NCBI RefSeq assembly: GCF_027213965.1
Contig: NZ_JAPWGX010000002.1
Span: forward strand, 781,168-845,167
Source: Maritalea porphyrae
Lineage (GTDB): Bacteria; Pseudomonadota; Alphaproteobacteria; Rhizobiales; Devosiaceae
Reading direction: 5' to 3'
DNA length: 64,000 bases
Shown: one piece after another, positions 35,418-47,164 of the stretch
Numbering within the stretch: position 1 is the stretch's first letter
Layout of the letters: the number at the start of each line of letters is the position of its first letter
The notes under the pieces: generated by a model
Databases searched by the model: none
Told to the model about the DNA's origin: nothing
What the model saw: only the letters and a program-made list of their open reading frames with translations
Program-made: the position numbers and the translations under genes

Positions 35418-35645
35418 ATGGGGATCAAAACAATCATTAAAGTTGAGGATGTGGCGCACGCGCGCGTCCTCATTCCTGCTCTTAAAGGGCATGGGTTTCA
35501 CCCGATTGAAGGCACCGATATTGGTGTGTCTGGCATGGGTGGAATGGCGGGTCCCAATGGCATCTCTATTCAGGTTCCAGAGGATGAAGCCGAGGATGCG
35601 CAATTGTTGGCAGAGGCATTGATGGCCGATATTGTCGCTAAGTAG
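35418..35645 (+). CDS. Small DUF2007-like protein
   Basis: This 75-residue protein, beginning MGIKTIIKVEDVAHARVL and containing a Gly-rich GVSGMGGMAGPNG turn followed by ISIQVPEDEAEDAQLLAEAL, resembles DUF2007 (putative signal-transducing PII-like fold) proteins. The assignment is tentative. It is downstream of, and probably co-transcribed with, the DUF2059 gene. Confidence 0.6.
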   Translation: MGIKTIIKVEDVAHARVLIPALKGHGFHPIEGTDIGVSGMGGMAGPNGISIQVPEDEAEDAQLLAEALMADIVAK

Positions 35646-35815
35646 GGCTTTATTTTTCCAAAAGCATCAATTAAGCAGCCCCGATGGGCTGATGCCCCAT
35701 GTTCGCCACATTCGTTCGGCCACTAGGGCTTTCAAGCGCATGGGTGCAATTGAAGGGCTTTTAAGGATTTCCCGTTATGGTGCAAACCTTAGAATCTCGA
35801 CAAAGGAGATCTGGA

Positions 35816-36445
35816 ATGAAAATTGTTGTTAAGCAACTGGCGATCGGCGCAAGTTTTGGCGCTTTGTTGGTCTTATCTGCTTGTACCTCAACCTCATCTC
35901 CTTTTGGGTCGCGGGTTGCGACATCCAATTTACCCCCAGAACAATTGACTCCCGTGGACAATGGGTCGGTTAATCAGTCGTCTTTGCCCCCGGTGGGCAG
36001 TGAAGCAAACACACAAACAAGCACAAATGGGGATCCAACGTTCACTGATGGGCGTATCGATGGGGATGCTGAAAACCTATTTGGCGATGCTGATCCTTCT
36101 TTTGTTTCGCTGGATGATTTGGACACAAACACCAATGTTGCGGGCCGTGACCTCACTGGGCCGCTGACGACTTTGAAGTTACTTGGTGTGTGGACCGTGC
36201 AAAGCGGGGAAGAGACTTGTCGTTTAAACCTTACCCAATCTGCAAAAGGCTCAACTGGTCGCTATCGGGCTTCGTCTCCGGGGTGCACAGTACCAGCCAT
36301 TGCGGCTGTGAGCTCATGGCAGTTGGCAGGCAATCAGGTGCAATTGTTTAATGAAGCCGGTCAGCTGATTGGGGCATTGCTACAAAATGGCGATCGATTT
36401 GTGGGCACCATGGTGGGTGGCCAAGGCATTTCGATGGTTGGCTAA
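35816..36445 (+). CDS. Omp19-like lipoprotein with protease-inhibitor (Inh) domain
   Basis: This 209-residue lipoprotein has lipobox LVLSAC with the acylated C23, no Asp at +2, and so is probably sorted to the outer membrane. Residues about 28-110 are a Ser/Thr/Asn/Pro/Asp-rich low-complexity spacer. The C-terminal ~90 residues from LTGPLTTLKLLGVWTVQSG, with CRLNL and a second cysteine in SPGCTVP, match the Inh (PF02974-like) protease-inhibitor fold of Brucella Omp19. AAGGAG before the ATG at 35816 decides the start over 35777. The stop overlaps the zapE start by one base. Confidence 0.8.
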   Translation: MKIVVKQLAIGASFGALLVLSACTSTSSPFGSRVATSNLPPEQLTPVDNGSVNQSSLPPVGSEANTQTSTNGDPTFTDGRIDGDAENLFGDADPSFVSLDDLDTNTNVAGRDLTGPLTTLKLLGVWTVQSGEETCRLNLTQSAKGSTGRYRASSPGCTVPAIAAVSSWQLAGNQVQLFNEAGQLIGALLQNGDRFVGTMVGGQGISMVG

Positions 36446-37602
36446 TGGATAGCTCTGCTGACATTGTACATCTTTGCAGTGATGTTGGCAGCGTCGGCGC
36501 GACCTATCAGGCTTTGATTGGTGACGGTGTTTTGCAGCCGGATCATCAGCAAGCAAAATGCGTTGCGGCGCTTGACGAAGTACGCAAACAAATAGATGCC
36601 CCCAAACAATCAACATCCCTATTTGCCAAATTCTCCAAAAGATCAAAGCGCGACGGCTTGATCAAAGGGCTCTATGTTTGGGGCGACGTGGGGCGCGGCA
36701 AAACCTTATTAATGGATATGTTTTTTGAAGCGGTGCAAGAACCGCGCAAACAACGGGTTCATTTTCACGAGTTTATGGATGAAGTGCACAACCGCATTGC
36801 GGCCTTTCGCAAAAGCGGCGATGCAGATAAGTCGGGCGACCCCATTCCATATGTTGTAGCGCCCATCATTGCGGATGTGAAATTGCTGTGTTTTGACGAG
36901 TTCCACGTCAACGACATTACCGACGCGATGTTGCTCAAGCGCTTGTTCGAAAAACTGTTCGAAGCGGGTATTGTGGTGGTGGCGACCTCGAATGTGGTGC
37001 CTGACCAACTCTATAAAAATGGTCTTAATCGACAGTTGTTTTTGCCGTTTATTGATTTGTTGCTTGAACATGCAGATGTGCTCAAGCTTGCTTCGGATAC
37101 CGATTATCGGCGACAAAAATTGGAAACCCAACCGGTCTATTTCTTTGGCCCTGAAAATGAAACCCGTCCTGGGCTAGATCAAGCTTGGCGCACGCTAACG
37201 GGTGGGGTGGAAGCGGATCCGCAGCATATTGATTTGATGGGGCGCGATTTTGTGGTTGAGCGGCACTTCATGGGCGCAGCGCGATTCGGCTTTAAAGAGT
37301 TATGCGAAGCCCCGCTTGGGGCACGGGATTATTTGCGGCTCTCGCATCATTTTCATACTTTTGTCATTGAAGGCATCCCGCGCTTTGAGCGTGCTCGGTC
37401 CGATGCGGCTAAACGGTTCATTTTGCTGATCGATACGCTCTATGATCGAGGCGATAAGCTTGTGGCCTCTTTTGAGATGGAATTGGACGGGTTAAGCCTA
37501 GATGATAAAACGGCTTTTGAGTTCCAACGTACGATTTCTCGGCTCATTGAAATGCAGTCAAAAGACTATTTGGCAGCGCCGCGCAAGGACGCCGCGGAAT
37601 AG
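36445..37602 (+). CDS. zapE: Cell division protein ZapE (AFG1-type ATPase)
   Basis: This 385-residue P-loop ATPase of the AFG1/LACE1 family has Walker A GDVGRGKT (80-87) and Walker B LLCFDEFHV near residue 150. ZapE of E. coli acts at the division septum under stress, while mitochondrial AFG1 homologues serve protein quality control. Which role applies here is not shown. It begins in the TAATG overlap with the lipoprotein gene. It precedes mdh, the usual Rhizobiales order. Confidence 0.9.
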   Translation: MDSSADIVHLCSDVGSVGATYQALIGDGVLQPDHQQAKCVAALDEVRKQIDAPKQSTSLFAKFSKRSKRDGLIKGLYVWGDVGRGKTLLMDMFFEAVQEPRKQRVHFHEFMDEVHNRIAAFRKSGDADKSGDPIPYVVAPIIADVKLLCFDEFHVNDITDAMLLKRLFEKLFEAGIVVVATSNVVPDQLYKNGLNRQLFLPFIDLLLEHADVLKLASDTDYRRQKLETQPVYFFGPENETRPGLDQAWRTLTGGVEADPQHIDLMGRDFVVERHFMGAARFGFKELCEAPLGARDYLRLSHHFHTFVIEGIPRFERARSDAAKRFILLIDTLYDRGDKLVASFEMELDGLSLDDKTAFEFQRTISRLIEMQSKDYLAAPRKDAAE

Positions 37603-37644
37603 ACGCATTTGGCGCAAACCGCCCAACACCCCCCAATAGTATGA

Positions 37645-38700
<1,056 letters not shown>

Positions 38701-38747
38701 TTGGACGCATCATAGAACAAAATCGCTAACCAGAGCGGAGCGACGCG

Positions 38748-39944
38748 ATGAATATTCATGAATATCAGGCCAAAAAACTATTGGCCTCCTTTGGTGCGCC
38801 AATTGCAAAGGGCATTCCGATCTTTTCAAGTGAAGAAGCCAAAGCGGCAGCTGAAGAACTTGGTGGCCCATTGTGGGTGGTCAAGAGCCAAATCCATGCA
38901 GGTGGACGCGGTAAAGGCAAATTCAAAGAGCTACCAGAAGACGCCAAAGGCGGCGTTCGTTTGGCGTTCTCAATGGATGAAATGCAAGCCCATGTTGACG
39001 AAATGCTCGGCAACACATTGGTGACCAAGCAAACTGGTCCTGCCGGCAAACAAGTCAACCAGCTTTATATCGAAGATGGTGCTGACATTGAGCGCGAGCT
39101 TTATTTGTCAATTTTGGTTGATCGTACAACTGGCCGTGTGGCTTTTGTGGCGTCGACTGAAGGGGGCATGGACATTGAAGCGGTTGCTGAAGAGACACCG
39201 GATAAAATCCACACTTTGCCAATTGACCCAGATACTGGCGTAACTGCTGACGATGCTGCAAAGATTTGCGCGTCTTTGGAACTTGACGGTGTTGCAAAAG
39301 ACGATGGGATGAACCTCTTCCCTATTCTTTACAAAGCATTTGTTGAAACAGATATGGCTTTGCTTGAGATCAACCCATTGATCGTGATGAAAGATGGTCG
39401 CCTCCGGGTGTTGGATGCAAAAGTTTCTTTCGACAATAACGCCATGTTCCGTCACCCAGATATCGCTGAATTGCGTGATCTGACGGAAGAAGACGAAAAA
39501 GAGATCGAAGCGAGCAAATATGATCTCGCCTATATCGCTTTGGACGGCACAATCGGTTGCATGGTGAATGGCGCTGGTTTGGCGATGTCGACAATGGACA
39601 TCATCAAATTGTACGGTGAAGAGCCTGCGAACTTCTTGGACGTTGGCGGTGGTGCGAACGCAGAAAAAGTAACAGCAGCGTTTAAAATCATTACAGCTGA
39701 CCCAAGCGTTAAAGGCATTCTCGTCAACATCTTTGGCGGCATTATGCGCTGCGATGTGATTGCTGAAGGCGTTTTGACAGCGGTGAAAGAAGTTGGTTTG
39801 CAAGTGCCACTTGTTGTGCGTCTTGAAGGCACAAAAGTTGCTGAAGGCAAAAAACTAATCGCTGAAAGCGGCCTAAACGTGATCGCTGCGGATGATCTTG
39901 ATGATGCTGCACAAAAAATCGTTGCTGCAGTGAAGGGGGCATAA
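38748..39944 (+). CDS. sucC: Succinyl-CoA synthetase beta subunit SucC
   Basis: This 398-residue ATP-grasp subunit makes ATP (or GTP) from succinyl-CoA with Suc[20 protein letters not shown] begins the ATP-grasp fold. [16 protein letters not shown] binds nucleotide, and [16 protein letters not shown] near residue 325 contacts SucD. Length and motifs are normal. It starts 47 bp after mdh and lies 3 bp before sucD. Confidence 0.98.
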   Translation: MNIHEYQAKKLLASFGAPIAKGIPIFSSEEAKAAAEELGGPLWVVKSQIHAGGRGKGKFKELPEDAKGGVRLAFSMDEMQAHVDEMLGNTLVTKQTGPAGKQVNQLYIEDGADIERELYLSILVDRTTGRVAFVASTEGGMDIEAVAEETPDKIHTLPIDPDTGVTADDAAKICASLELDGVAKDDGMNLFPILYKAFVETDMALLEINPLIVMKDGRLRVLDAKVSFDNNAMFRHPDIAELRDLTEEDEKEIEASKYDLAYIALDGTIGCMVNGAGLAMSTMDIIKLYGEEPANFLDVGGGANAEKVTAAFKIITADPSVKGILVNIFGGIMRCDVIAEGVLTAVKEVGLQVPLVVRLEGTKVAEGKKLIAESGLNVIAADDLDDAAQKIVAAVKGA

Positions 39945-39947
39945 CCA

Positions 39948-40853
39948 ATGTCAATATTGATCAATAAAGACACAAAAGTATTGGTTCAGGGCCTGACCGG
40001 TAAAACCGGTACTTTCCACACCGAACAAGCGCTTGCCTATTTCGGTACGCAAATGGTCGGGGGCACGCACCCAAAAAAGGGCGGCGAAAAGTGGACTTCC
40101 GGTCTTGATGGCACTGAATTGCCAATTTTTACAACGGTTGCTGAAGGTAAAGAACGTACAGGCGCAAATGCATCTGTGATCTATGTACCACCGGCTGGTG
40201 CGGCTGCGGCTATTCTTGAAGCCATTGAGGCTGAAGTTGAATTGATCGTATGTATCACTGAAGGCGTGCCTGTTATGGACATGGTGAAGGTGAAACGTGC
40301 GCTTGAAAAATCAAATTCACGTTTGATCGGTCCAAACTGCCCCGGCGTTTTGACCCCAGAAGAATGCAAAATCGGCATTATGCCGGGCAACATCTTCCAA
40401 AAAGGCTCCGTGGGCATTGTGTCACGTTCTGGTACGTTGACTTATGAAGCTGTGTTCCAAACAACGAACGCTGGCCTTGGCCAAACAACGGCTGTTGGTA
40501 TTGGTGGTGACCCGGTTAAGGGCACTGAATTTATCGATATGCTTGAAATGTTCTTGGCGGATGACGAAACCAAATCGATTGTGATGATCGGTGAAATTGG
40601 TGGTTCAGCTGAAGAAGAAGCCGCGCAGTTCATTATGGATGAAGCGAAAAAAGGCCGTTCGAAACCAATGGCTGGTTTCATTGCGGGTCTTACAGCTCCT
40701 CCGGGTCGGACAATGGGCCACGCTGGTGCGGTGATTTCTGGCGGCAAAGGCGGCGCTGAAGACAAAATTGCGGCTATGGAAGCAGCGGGCATAAATATGT
40801 CTCGTTCACCTGCCAAAATTGGTGAAACCCTTCTTAAGGCACTGAAGGGCTAA
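39948..40853 (+). CDS. sucD: Succinyl-CoA synthetase alpha subunit SucD
   Basis: This 301-residue subunit binds CoA and carries the phosphohistidine. [20 protein letters not shown] is the N-terminal CoA-binding region. H258 in [17 protein letters not shown] is the expected phosphorylated histidine. It is three bases downstream of sucC. A structured 161-bp gap separates it from sucA. Confidence 0.98.
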   Translation: MSILINKDTKVLVQGLTGKTGTFHTEQALAYFGTQMVGGTHPKKGGEKWTSGLDGTELPIFTTVAEGKERTGANASVIYVPPAGAAAAILEAIEAEVELIVCITEGVPVMDMVKVKRALEKSNSRLIGPNCPGVLTPEECKIGIMPGNIFQKGSVGIVSRSGTLTYEAVFQTTNAGLGQTTAVGIGGDPVKGTEFIDMLEMFLADDETKSIVMIGEIGGSAEEEAAQFIMDEAKKGRSKPMAGFIAGLTAPPGRTMGHAGAVISGGKGGAEDKIAAMEAAGINMSRSPAKIGETLLKALKG

Positions 40854-40862
40854 CACAGCAAT

Positions 40863-40943
40863 TATCGCGCGCGAATTAGCGTTAATCGAAACATAACGCC
40901 TCGCGCGCGATACTAAATGACTAATATCGGCACTAACGCCGAT
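40863..40943. repeat. Long bipartite hairpin plus second hairpin between sucD and sucA
   Basis: TATCGCGCGCGA (40863-40874) and TCGCGCGCGATA (40901-40912) are exact inverted copies, enclosing a second inverted pair GCGTTA (40879-40884) and TAACGC (40894-40899). A further hairpin ATCGGC-ACTAAC-GCCGAT lies at 40926-40943. Neither has a T-run. The element could be an mRNA-stabilising or processing hairpin that sets relative expression of sucCD and sucAB, or a protein-binding palindrome. Confidence 0.75.
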
Positions 40944-41014
40944 CTGTATTTTACCTTTGGTTTTGAAGGTATTTGGATTAGGGGACGACGAGGCCACTCC
41001 TCGCCAGGCAAGTC

Positions 41015-43996
41015 ATGACACGACAAGAACAGAACTCTGCGTTTCTGCTCACTTCCTTCCTTGATGGAGGCAACGCGGGCTATATCGAAGAGCTTTATGC
41101 GAAATTTCAAGAAAACCCCGCCAGTGTTGATGAGACATGGCGGTCTTTTTTTGGCTCAATGGACGATGATGCACTCGACGTTATCAAAAGCGCAAAGGGC
41201 CCTTCTTGGGCGCGCAAAGATTGGCCAAAGGCTGAAAGCAGCGAACTTATTTCCGCGCTGGATGGCGATTGGGGCGATGTCGAAGAGCGATCTGTAAAGG
41301 CTATACAGAGCCAGGCAAAGAGTGCTGGTCGCGATCTATCATCTGAAGATGTGCAACAGGCCACGCGGGATTCGATCCATGCGATTATGATGATCCGCGC
41401 TTATCGGATGCGCGGTCATTTGCATGCAGATCTTGACCCATTGGGCTTAGCGGTTCTGGAAACTGCGCCCGAACTTGATCCAGCAAGTTATGGGTTTACC
41501 CCTGCAGATTACGACCGCAAGATTTTTATCGATAATTATCTCGGGCTTGAATATGCCACGATCCCTGAGATGATCGATATTTTGAAGCGCACTTATTGCT
41601 CCACATTTGCGATCGAATTCATGCATATTTCGAACCCGGATGAAAAGGGTTGGTTGCAGGAGCGCATTGAGGGGCCAGATAAAGAAATCGCGTTCACCAA
41701 AGAAGGGCGAATTGCGATTTTGAAGAAATTGATCGAAGCAGATGGCTTTGAGAAATTTCTGGACGTCAAATATACGGGCACCAAGCGTTTTGGTTTGGAT
41801 GGGGGCGAAAGCCTGATCCCAGCGCTTGAACAGATCATCAAGCGCGGCGGCGCAATGGGCGTTAAAGACATTGTGCTTGGCATGGCGCACCGTGGTCGAT
41901 TGAATGTGTTGACCCAAGTGATGGGCAAAGAACACCGGGCCTTGTTCAACGAGTTTAAGGGCGGCTCTGCCGTGCCGGACGATGTGGAAGGCTCTGGGGA
42001 TGTAAAATATCACCTTGGCGCATCGTCTGACCGTGAATTTGATGACAATAAGGTCCACTTATCTTTGACCGCTAACCCTTCTCACCTTGAGATTGTGAAC
42101 CCTGTTGTATTGGGTAAAGCGCGGGCCAAACAAGATCAGCATAATGCTGAAAATGGCATCTTTATCCCACCAAAGAAAACAGATCGCTCGTCGGTATTGC
42201 CTTTGCTCTTGCATGGTGATGCAGCGTTTGCTGGTCAGGGTGTTGTGGCAGAGTGCTTTGGTCTTTCAGGGCTTAAAGGGCACCGCACAGGCGGCTCCAT
42301 CCACTTTGTGATCAATAACCAAATCGGCTTTACAACGGCGCCGATGTACTCGCGGTCTTCGCCCTATCCAACCGATGTGGCGAAAATGATTGAAGCCCCC
42401 GTGTTGCACGTGAATGGCGATGATCCTGAAGCCGTGGTTTTTGCCGCGAAGATGGCGATTGAATATCGCCAAAAATTCAAGAAGCCTGTTGTGATCGATA
42501 TGTTCTGCTATCGTCGATTTGGACACAATGAAGGCGACGAACCCTCCTTTACGCAACCAGAAATGTATAAACGCATTCGCGCGCATCGCACGACTTTGCA
42601 AATTTATGCTGACCGTTTGGTTGCAGAGGGCGTGTTGAGTGCCAAAGAAGTTGATCAGTTGATCGAAGACTGGCGCACACATTTGCAAGCCGAATTTGAT
42701 GCAGGCGATGATTATAAGCCAAACAAGGCCGATTGGATGGATGGGGCTTGGAAAAACCTGTCTATGGCTGAAGATGGTGCGCGTCGCGGCAACTCTGGCG
42801 TTGAAATTGATCGTTTGGTGTCTTTGGGCAACAAGATCACGGAAGTTCCTGAAGGCTTTAGCGCCCATAAAACCATCAAACGTTTCATGAACAATCGCCG
42901 CAAGGTGATTGAGGCTGGTGATGGTGTTGATTGGGCGTTGGCTGAGGCATTGGCTTTTGGTTCCTTGGTTAGCGAAGGCCATCCAGTGCGGTTGTCCGGT
43001 CAGGACTGCGAGCGCGGCACCTTTTCGCAGCGCCACACGGTGATCCATGATCAAGAAACAGGCGCGCAATATACCCCGCTCAACAATGTTGATCCGGGCC
43101 AAGCGCGCTATGAAGTGATCAACTCGATGCTGTCAGAAGAGGCGGTGCTTGGGTTTGAATATGGGTATTCATTGACAGAGCCAAATGCACTGACCATCTG
43201 GGAAGCGCAATTTGGTGATTTCGTGAACGGCGCGCAGGTGCTGATCGATCAGTTCATATCGTCAGGTGAGCGCAAATGGTTGCGCATGTCCGGTTTGGTG
43301 CTGATGTTGCCACACGGGTATGAGGGCCAAGGCCCTGAACACTCTTCAGCGCGCATGGAGCGTTATTTGCAGCTTTGTGCGGAAGACAATATGCAAGTGG
43401 CCAACTGTACAACTCCGGCGAACTATTTCCATATTTTGCGTCGCCAATTGAAGCGCGATTTCCGCAAACCTTTGCTATTGATGACACCAAAGAGCTTGCT
43501 GCGTCACAAACGTTGCACCTCAACGCTTGAGGAATTGGGACCCAATAGCACATTCCACCGTTTATTGTGGGATGATGCGGAGGCCCCGAACGGCAAGACA
43601 GAAATCAAACTGCAATCCGATGACAAGATCCGTCGCGTGATCCTTTGTTCGGGCAAGGTCTATTTTGACCTGCTTGAAGATCGCGAAAAACGTGGTGTGG
43701 ATGATGTCTATTTGATGCGGCTTGAGCAGCTCTATCCGTTCCCTGCAAAGGCTTTGCATGACGAACTTTCGCGGTTCAAAAACGCTGAAGTTGTTTGGTG
43801 TCAAGAAGAGCCGAAAAACATGGGCGCTTGGTTCTTTATTCAGCCCTATGTTGAATGGGTATTGGAGCAAATGGATCGGGCAGGTGAGCGTCCACGTTAT
43901 GTGGGTCGTGCGGCTTCTGCCTCTACAGCAACTGGCTTGATGCGCACGCACTTGGCGCAATTGCAGGCCTTCTTGGATGAGGCGTTTGCAGAGTAA
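41015..43996 (+). CDS. sucA: 2-oxoglutarate dehydrogenase E1 component SucA
   Basis: This 993-residue thiamine-diphosphate enzyme decarboxylates 2-oxoglutarate and reductively succinylates the lipoyl groups of SucB. The N-terminal LLTSFLDGGNAGYIEELYAK is the usual E2-binding segment. GMAHRGRLNVLTQVMGK, LSLTANPSHLEIVNPVVLGK and CYRRFGHNEGDEPSFTQP, with VNGDDPEAVVFAAKMAIEYR, form the ThDP/Mg site. QLYPFPAKAL lies in the C-terminal transketolase-like part. Size is typical. Confidence 0.98.
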   Translation: MTRQEQNSAFLLTSFLDGGNAGYIEELYAKFQENPASVDETWRSFFGSMDDDALDVIKSAKGPSWARKDWPKAESSELISALDGDWGDVEERSVKAIQSQAKSAGRDLSSEDVQQATRDSIHAIMMIRAYRMRGHLHADLDPLGLAVLETAPELDPASYGFTPADYDRKIFIDNYLGLEYATIPEMIDILKRTYCSTFAIEFMHISNPDEKGWLQERIEGPDKEIAFTKEGRIAILKKLIEADGFEKFLDVKYTGTKRFGLDGGESLIPALEQIIKRGGAMGVKDIVLGMAHRGRLNVLTQVMGKEHRALFNEFKGGSAVPDDVEGSGDVKYHLGASSDREFDDNKVHLSLTANPSHLEIVNPVVLGKARAKQDQHNAENGIFIPPKKTDRSSVLPLLLHGDAAFAGQGVVAECFGLSGLKGHRTGGSIHFVINNQIGFTTAPMYSRSSPYPTDVAKMIEAPVLHVNGDDPEAVVFAAKMAIEYRQKFKKPVVIDMFCYRRFGHNEGDEPSFTQPEMYKRIRAHRTTLQIYADRLVAEGVLSAKEVDQLIEDWRTHLQAEFDAGDDYKPNKADWMDGAWKNLSMAEDGARRGNSGVEIDRLVSLGNKITEVPEGFSAHKTIKRFMNNRRKVIEAGDGVDWALAEALAFGSLVSEGHPVRLSGQDCERGTFSQRHTVIHDQETGAQYTPLNNVDPGQARYEVINSMLSEEAVLGFEYGYSLTEPNALTIWEAQFGDFVNGAQVLIDQFISSGERKWLRMSGLVLMLPHGYEGQGPEHSSARMERYLQLCAEDNMQVANCTTPANYFHILRRQLKRDFRKPLLLMTPKSLLRHKRCTSTLEELGPNSTFHRLLWDDAEAPNGKTEIKLQSDDKIRRVILCSGKVYFDLLEDREKRGVDDVYLMRLEQLYPFPAKALHDELSRFKNAEVVWCQEEPKNMGAWFFIQPYVEWVLEQMDRAGERPRYVGRAASASTATGLMRTHLAQLQAFLDEAFAE

Positions 43997-44030
43997 TTGA
44001 CAACAGAATTTAGATAGGAAATTCGACGTA

Positions 44031-45566
44031 ATGTCTGTTGAAATTCGAGTGCCCACTCTTGGCGAGAGCGTGACAGAAGCCACGATTGGGCAATGGTTCA
44101 AAAAGCCGGGGGAAGCCGTTAATGCGGACGAACCGGTGGTTGAACTGGAGACGGATAAGGTAACAATTGAAGTGAGTGCACCGGCAAGCGGCGTTCTGGA
44201 AGCGATAAGCTTTTCAGAAGGTGAAACGGTGGAAGTAGGCGCTTTAATTGGAGTCATTGCGGATGGTGCTAAAGCGGCACCAACCGAACAAAGTCAAAAC
44301 AAGCAAGAAACGAGCGAGGCCAGCATGGCGAGCGAAGATAAAAATGATGCAGCGCCAGTAGATATTGTGGTGCCGGTAGCGGGCGAATCTGTTGTTGAAG
44401 CAGATGTTGGCCAATGGTTCAAAAAAGTCGGCGATCGGGTTGAGTTGGACGAGGCAATCGTTGAACTTGAAACCGACAAAGCGGCGATGGATGTGTCCTC
44501 TCCAGTTGCCGGTACGGTGATTGAAATTCTCGCTGAGAGTGGTGAGACGGTTGAAGTTGGTGCATTGCTTGCCCGTGTTCAGCCTGGTGAAGGTGGAGCT
44601 GCGGTTACAGCAGCACCAGCACCTTCGCCCGTTGCACAAGTGCCAGCGGCAGCTCCTGCTGTTGGGGGTACTGAAATGCCACCTGCACCATCTGCTGCAA
44701 AAATGCTTGCTGAGAAAAATATGGATGCCGCTGACGTTGCCGGTTCTGGCAAGCGTGGTCAGGTGTTAAAAGAGGATGTGCTTTCAGCCGTTGCGAACTT
44801 GGGCACCACAGCTGTGACCAAAGCAGCCCCTGCGCCAGCGCGTGCCCCGTCAAATGTTGATGATGCGCCGCGCGAAGAACGGGTGAAAATGACCCGTCTG
44901 CGCAAAACCATTGCGACACGTCTAAAAGAAGCTCAAAACACCGCGGCCATGTTGACCACTTTTAACGAAGTGGACATGAAGCCTGTGATGGACTTGCGCA
45001 AGTCGTATAAGGATTTGTTTGAGAAAAAGCATGGCGTAAAACTTGGCTTCATGGGCTTTTTCACCCGTGCGGTTGTGCATGCACTCAAAGAAATTCCAGC
45101 GGTTAATGCTGAGATTGATGGCAATGATCTAATCTACAAAAACTACGCCCACATTGGGGTCGCTGTTGGAACCGAAAAGGGCCTTGTTGTCCCTGTGGTT
45201 CGTAATGCAGATCAGATGAGCATTGCAGAAGTCGAGCAAGAAATTGGCCGATTGGGCCGTGCAGCACGCGACGGCGAATTGTCCATGGCTGATATGCAGG
45301 GCGGCACCTTTACCATTTCAAATGGTGGTGTTTACGGCTCATTGATGTCGACCCCAATTTTGAATGCACCACAATCTGGTATTTTGGGCATGCATAAAAT
45401 CCAAGAACGCCCTGTGGTTGTGAATGGTGAGATTGTGATTCGCCCAATGATGTATCTAGCGCTTTCTTATGACCACCGAATTGTTGACGGCAAAGAAGCC
45501 GTGACGTTCTTGGTGCGCCTAAAAGAAAGCTTGGAAGATCCACAGCGTTTGGTTTTGGATCTCTAG
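44031..45566 (+). CDS. sucB: 2-oxoglutarate dehydrogenase E2 (dihydrolipoyl succinyltransferase) with two lipoyl domains
   Basis: This 511-residue E2 has two lipoyl domains: residues about 2-77 with K43 in [14 protein letters not shown], and about 110-185 with K150 in [14 protein letters not shown]. An Ala/Pro/Glu linker joins them. An E3/E1-binding domain (about 217-256, [20 protein letters not shown]) follows, then the catalytic domain with H482 and D486 in [10 protein letters not shown]. Many alphaproteobacterial OdhB proteins are about 400-420 residues with a single lipoyl domain, so this one is longer. All key residues are intact. It starts 34 bp after sucA. Confidence 0.96.
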   Translation: MSVEIRVPTLGESVTEATIGQWFKKPGEAVNADEPVVELETDKVTIEVSAPASGVLEAISFSEGETVEVGALIGVIADGAKAAPTEQSQNKQETSEASMASEDKNDAAPVDIVVPVAGESVVEADVGQWFKKVGDRVELDEAIVELETDKAAMDVSSPVAGTVIEILAESGETVEVGALLARVQPGEGGAAVTAAPAPSPVAQVPAAAPAVGGTEMPPAPSAAKMLAEKNMDAADVAGSGKRGQVLKEDVLSAVANLGTTAVTKAAPAPARAPSNVDDAPREERVKMTRLRKTIATRLKEAQNTAAMLTTFNEVDMKPVMDLRKSYKDLFEKKHGVKLGFMGFFTRAVVHALKEIPAVNAEIDGNDLIYKNYAHIGVAVGTEKGLVVPVVRNADQMSIAEVEQEIGRLGRAARDGELSMADMQGGTFTISNGGVYGSLMSTPILNAPQSGILGMHKIQERPVVVNGEIVIRPMMYLALSYDHRIVDGKEAVTFLVRLKESLEDPQRLVLDL

Positions 45567-45574
45567 TTCTAATC

Positions 45575-45601
45575 GGCGCGCGGCATAGGGTGTTGCGCGC
45601 C
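45575..45601. repeat. Hairpin between sucB and lpd
   Basis: GGCGCGC (45575-45581) and GCGCGCC (45595-45601) form a perfect 7-bp stem with a 13-base loop, without a T-run. It may be an mRNA processing or stability element. Confidence 0.5.
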
Positions 45602-45680
45602 AATTTCCTCTCTCTCCCAATCATAATAAGGCGAAGCAAATTCGTCATAAATCGGGTTTATAATCTTTTACGAGGCAATT

Positions 45681-47084
45681 ATGTCGGACAAGTTTGATCT
45701 CACCTTTATCGGAACCGGCCCTGGGGGCTATGTTGGCGCAATTCGTGCGGCGCAATTGGGTATGAAAGTTGCGGTTGTTGAAAAACGCAGCACCCATGGC
45801 GGCACGTGCCTGAACATTGGCTGTATTCCTTCAAAAGCGTTGTTGCACGCATCAGAGCTTTTTGAAGAAGCCAACCACACATTTGCAAAACTGGGCATTC
45901 AAGTTGAGCCTGAGCTTGATCTTGGCACCATGCTGAAGCACAAAGATGATACGGTTTCTTCAAACACCACTGGCATTGAGTTCTTGCTCAAGAAAAACAA
46001 AATCACCGCCTTCCACGGTCTTGGTACCATTGAAGCACCGGGCAAGGTGAAAGTGACCGCCGACGATGGATCCGAGCAAGTGCTTGAGACCACAAATATT
46101 GTGATCGCCACGGGTTCTGATTCAGCCAATTTGCCGGGCATTGAGATTGACGAAGAACGCGTTGTGACTTCAACCGGCGCTTTGGAACTTAAAGAAGTAC
46201 CAAAGAAAATGTTGGTTGTTGGCGCGGGCGTGATCGGTCTTGAACTGGGGTCAGTTTGGTCGCGTTTGGGTGCAGAGGTTACCGTTGTTGAATTCCTTGA
46301 CCGCATTTTGCCGGGCATGGACAGCGAGATTGCAAAGAACTTCCAGCGTACGCTGAAAAAACAAGGCTTTAAGTTTAAACTGGGCACAAAGGTGACCGGT
46401 GTTGATAAATCTGGCGATGTTCTTAAAGCGACAGTTGAACCTGCAGCTGGCGGTGCCGCTGAAGACATTGAAGCTGATGTGATTTTGGTGGCCATTGGCC
46501 GTACGCCTTATACACAAGGTCTTGGTTTGGAAGCCGCAGGCGTTGAGCTTGATGAGCGCGGTCGTGTGAAAACCGATGCGCATTACAAGTCAAATGTTGA
46601 TGGCATCTATGCGATTGGCGATGTGATTGTTGGCCCGATGTTGGCCCATAAAGCTGAAGACGAGGGTGTGGCCGTTGCTGAGATTATTGCGGGGCAAGCT
46701 GGGCACGTGAACTATGGTGTCATCCCGGGTGTTGTTTACACCAACCCTGAAGTGGCTTCAGTTGGTCAAACCGAAGATGACGTGAAAGCGGCGGGCATCG
46801 AGTATAAAATCGGCAAATTCAACTTCACGGCCAATGGTCGTGCTAAGGCGATGCGGGCAACAGATGGTTTTGTGAAAATCATTGCGGACAAAAACACCGA
46901 CCGCGTTCTTGGTGCGCATATCATCGGCAAAGGCGCTGGTGAGATCATTCATGAATTGGCCGTGTTGATGGAGTTTGGTGGTTCGGCTGAAGATTTGGCC
47001 CGCACCTGCCACGCTCACCCCACCATGTCTGAAGCCGTGCGAGAAGCGGCAATGGGCTGTGGCGATGGCACCATTCATATGTAA
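45681..47084 (+). CDS. lpd: Dihydrolipoyl dehydrogenase (E3)
   Basis: This 467-residue FAD disulfide reductase reoxidises the lipoyl groups with NAD. The redox pair C43-C48 lies in [36 protein letters not shown] binds FAD, and [20 protein letters not shown] binds NAD. H446 and E451 in [13 protein letters not shown] form the catalytic dyad. It ends the TCA block and is followed by a terminator. Confidence 0.97.
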   Translation: MSDKFDLTFIGTGPGGYVGAIRAAQLGMKVAVVEKRSTHGGTCLNIGCIPSKALLHASELFEEANHTFAKLGIQVEPELDLGTMLKHKDDTVSSNTTGIEFLLKKNKITAFHGLGTIEAPGKVKVTADDGSEQVLETTNIVIATGSDSANLPGIEIDEERVVTSTGALELKEVPKKMLVVGAGVIGLELGSVWSRLGAEVTVVEFLDRILPGMDSEIAKNFQRTLKKQGFKFKLGTKVTGVDKSGDVLKATVEPAAGGAAEDIEADVILVAIGRTPYTQGLGLEAAGVELDERGRVKTDAHYKSNVDGIYAIGDVIVGPMLAHKAEDEGVAVAEIIAGQAGHVNYGVIPGVVYTNPEVASVGQTEDDVKAAGIEYKIGKFNFTANGRAKAMRATDGFVKIIADKNTDRVLGAHIIGKGAGEIIHELAVLMEFGGSAEDLARTCHAHPTMSEAVREAAMGCGDGTIHM

Positions 47085-47116
47085 TTGAGCTTATGCTCAA
47101 TAAGTGATCTAAATGA

Positions 47117-47147
47117 AGTGCCGGAGATTTGCTCCGGCACTTTTTTG
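47117..47147 (+). terminator. Terminator of the TCA block
   Basis: AGTGCCGGAG pairs with CTCCGGCACT around ATTTG and is followed by a T-run. Confidence 0.92.
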
Positions 47148-47164
47148 TTTGTGGGGATGGATGA

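Noticed and set aside
35632..35832. 66-codon ORF between the DUF2007-like and lipoprotein genes
   Set aside because: Begins inside the previous gene and runs into the lipoprotein start; no family or ribosome-binding site. The gap does hold a CAGCCC-CGAT-GGGCTG hairpin (35676-35691) without a T-run.
39108..39803. 231-codon minus-strand ORF opposite sucC
   Set aside because: Antisense to conserved SucC; no ribosome-binding site or family resemblance.
42266..43102. 278-codon minus-strand ORF opposite sucA
   Set aside because: Antisense to the conserved SucA catalytic region; composition and lack of motifs mark it as a shadow ORF.
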